64,000 nucleotides of DNA from Bacteroidetes bacterium B1(2017) (lineage in GTDB: Bacteria > Bacteroidota > Bacteroidia > UKL13-3): the NCBI GenBank assembly GCA_002256395.1, contig NKJG01000001.1, forward strand, positions 496,001-560,000, read 5' to 3'. The position numbers and the translations under genes were made by a program. Positions 63,044 to 64,000 of this stretch are shown one piece after another; the stretch's first letter is position 1; every line of letters starts with the position of its first letter. The notes below the pieces were generated by a model. It saw nothing but the letters and a program-made list of their open reading frames with translations, was not told the DNA's origin and did no database searches.

Positions 63044-64000
63044 TTAGTTAACCTGTAATTTTTTCACAAACACTTTCTCTCCAGTTTGAACTCTTAAGAA
63101 ATAGAATCCTTTGGCGTGAGATGTTAAATCTAATTCTTTCACTTGTAAATCATTCGACTTAATAGTTTGAGAGCTAATTTCATTACCCAAAATATCAAGT
63201 ACTTTAATTTGTACATCTTGAGCTTGAGCAATTGCCAAACGCATATTTACTAAACCATTACTTGGGTTAGGATAAATACTCATTAAACGATCAATTGTCA
63301 TTACTTCATTGGTACCAGTAATACCTTCCAATACATTAATTGTACGAACTGCTTCATCAGATTGGTTACCTGATAAATCTTTAACGGTATAACGTACGCT
63401 AAACAGACCTGGATAGTCTCCAAATGGCTTCTTAGTTACTGGATGTAATGGTAAGCTATTAACACTTAAAATAGTCATTTGAGAAGCACTATTATAGTTA
63501 TCGCTTACAGATACAGGTTGATCCACATATTCTTGCCATCTTGGTAAATTAACTTCATTTATTCCAAGTAAATCAATGCGAGGTTTAGTAGTATCTACAA
63601 CCTTAACAACTCTAGATACAGAATCTTTATTGCCTGAAGGGTCAGTGGCAATATACCATAAGGTATACTCACCTAATACGTTTGTATTTACAACACCTTT
63701 TCTAGAAACTACCACAGTTGAAGCTGGCCAGTAATTATCTAATGGGGTTACCCAAGGATCTACAAATGCATTTTTTACTTCCCAATTCATAGGTGATACT
63801 CCGTTTAAGGTTAAGGTAGGTGCTTTTGTATCTCTAACATCAACACGAACCATTACTAAATCACCAATATTTCCACTATTGTCTCTTGCAACATAAGATA
63901 TAAAGTAACTACCTACATTGTTTACATCAACAGTTCCTTGAATTGTTAAATCAATAAAGCTTCTGCTCCAATAGTTATCTGTTACATCCACAATTTTGCT
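63044..64000 (-). CDS. Multi-domain adhesin-like T9SS cargo, tandem copy 3 (N-terminus beyond the window)
   Basis: The open frame enters from the right edge of the window with no start inside it: the first codons read SKIVDVTDNYW, matching NKVVDVTDNYW in the two neighbours, so about 318 C-terminal residues are present. They comprise DUF5011-type Ig repeats (NWEVKNAFVDPWVTPLDNYW, LWYIATDPSGNKDS) and a type A T9SS sorting domain (YPNPSNGLVNMRL to VFVKKLQVN). The Ig part differs from copies 1 and 2 at several places, including a short altered segment with a length change after DNYN. The sorting domain is nearer to copy 1 than copy 2. A terminator follows. The head domain lies outside the window. 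Confidence 0.85.
   Translation of the reverse strand, partial: SKIVDVTDNYWSRSFIDLTIQGTVDVNNVGSYFISYVARDNSGNIGDLVMVRVDVRDTKAPTLTLNGVSPMNWEVKNAFVDPWVTPLDNYWPASTVVVSRKGVVNTNVLGEYTLWYIATDPSGNKDSVSRVVKVVDTTKPRIDLLGINEVNLPRWQEYVDQPVSVSDNYNSASQMTILSVNSLPLHPVTKKPFGDYPGLFSVRYTVKDLSGNQSDEAVRTINVLEGITGTNEVMTIDRLMSIYPNPSNGLVNMRLAIAQAQDVQIKVLDILGNEISSQTIKSNDLQVKELDLTSHAKGFYFLRVQTGEKVFVKKLQVN

Noticed and set aside
54526-64000. Long direct repeats that might suggest a mobile element or CRISPR-like array
   Set aside because: They are explained by three paralogous coding genes. There are no terminal inverted repeats, transposase or spacer structure.

Overview
The window is a stretch of AT-rich bacterial chromosome from a member of the Bacteroidota, probably a gliding or surface-active environmental lineage rather than a gut Bacteroides. 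Three things support this. It carries core type IX secretion system (T9SS) and gliding genes (gldJ, two PorP/SprF paralogues, porU, porV). At least eight genes encode proteins with T9SS C-terminal sorting domains. Upstream regions repeatedly show the Bacteroidota promoter form TTTG-N18-20-TAnnTTTG with little or no Shine-Dalgarno sequence. No rRNA, tRNA, CRISPR array, insertion sequence or prophage was seen. No species assignment can be supported.

Layout. 1-2757 (minus): an operon-like set of a T9SS cargo with an S74 self-cleaving chaperone domain, a GH16 glucanase, and a lipoprotein cut by the window start. 2758-3109: a non-coding stretch with two outward promoters and a degenerate 22-bp tandem repeat. 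3110-5943 (plus): fabG and a membrane-anchored von Willebrand A protein. 5940-8984 (minus): thymidine kinase followed by two tandem-duplicated glycosyltransferases. 9082-10017 (plus): a conserved hypothetical. 10014-14206 (minus): a secreted M4 metallopeptidase between two paralogous small lipoproteins. 14313-22025 (minus): an ECF sigma factor, a membrane protein that looks like its anti-sigma factor but ends in a sorting-domain-like module, and a 2047-residue PKD cargo. 22119-24917 (plus): a beta-propeller cargo.

25140-34560 is the T9SS core. gldJ and two PorP/SprF genes lie on the minus strand, divergent from porU-porV-ispF on the plus strand. PorU is the sortase that removes C-terminal signals and attaches cargo to the cell surface, and PorV shuttles cargo to it. 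34647-42618 is mostly housekeeping: a UvrD-type helicase-nuclease, a small coiled-coil protein, fumarase, an RprXY-like two-component system, and a LysE-family exporter with a perfect palindrome in front of it.

42914-64000 returns to giant cargo. A 2837-residue protein has three beta-helix modules and PKD repeats. An OstA-like LPS-transport protein diverges from tilS. Then come three tandem paralogous multi-domain adhesin-like genes, the last cut by the window end. In the first two, the N-terminal head has been exchanged on a nearly identical body, and the C-terminal sorting domains show a mosaic relationship. The secretion machinery and its likely substrates therefore share this region. The most unusual items are the sigma/anti-sigma pair carrying a sorting-like domain, the peptidase flanked by lipoprotein paralogues, and the head-swapped tandem adhesins.
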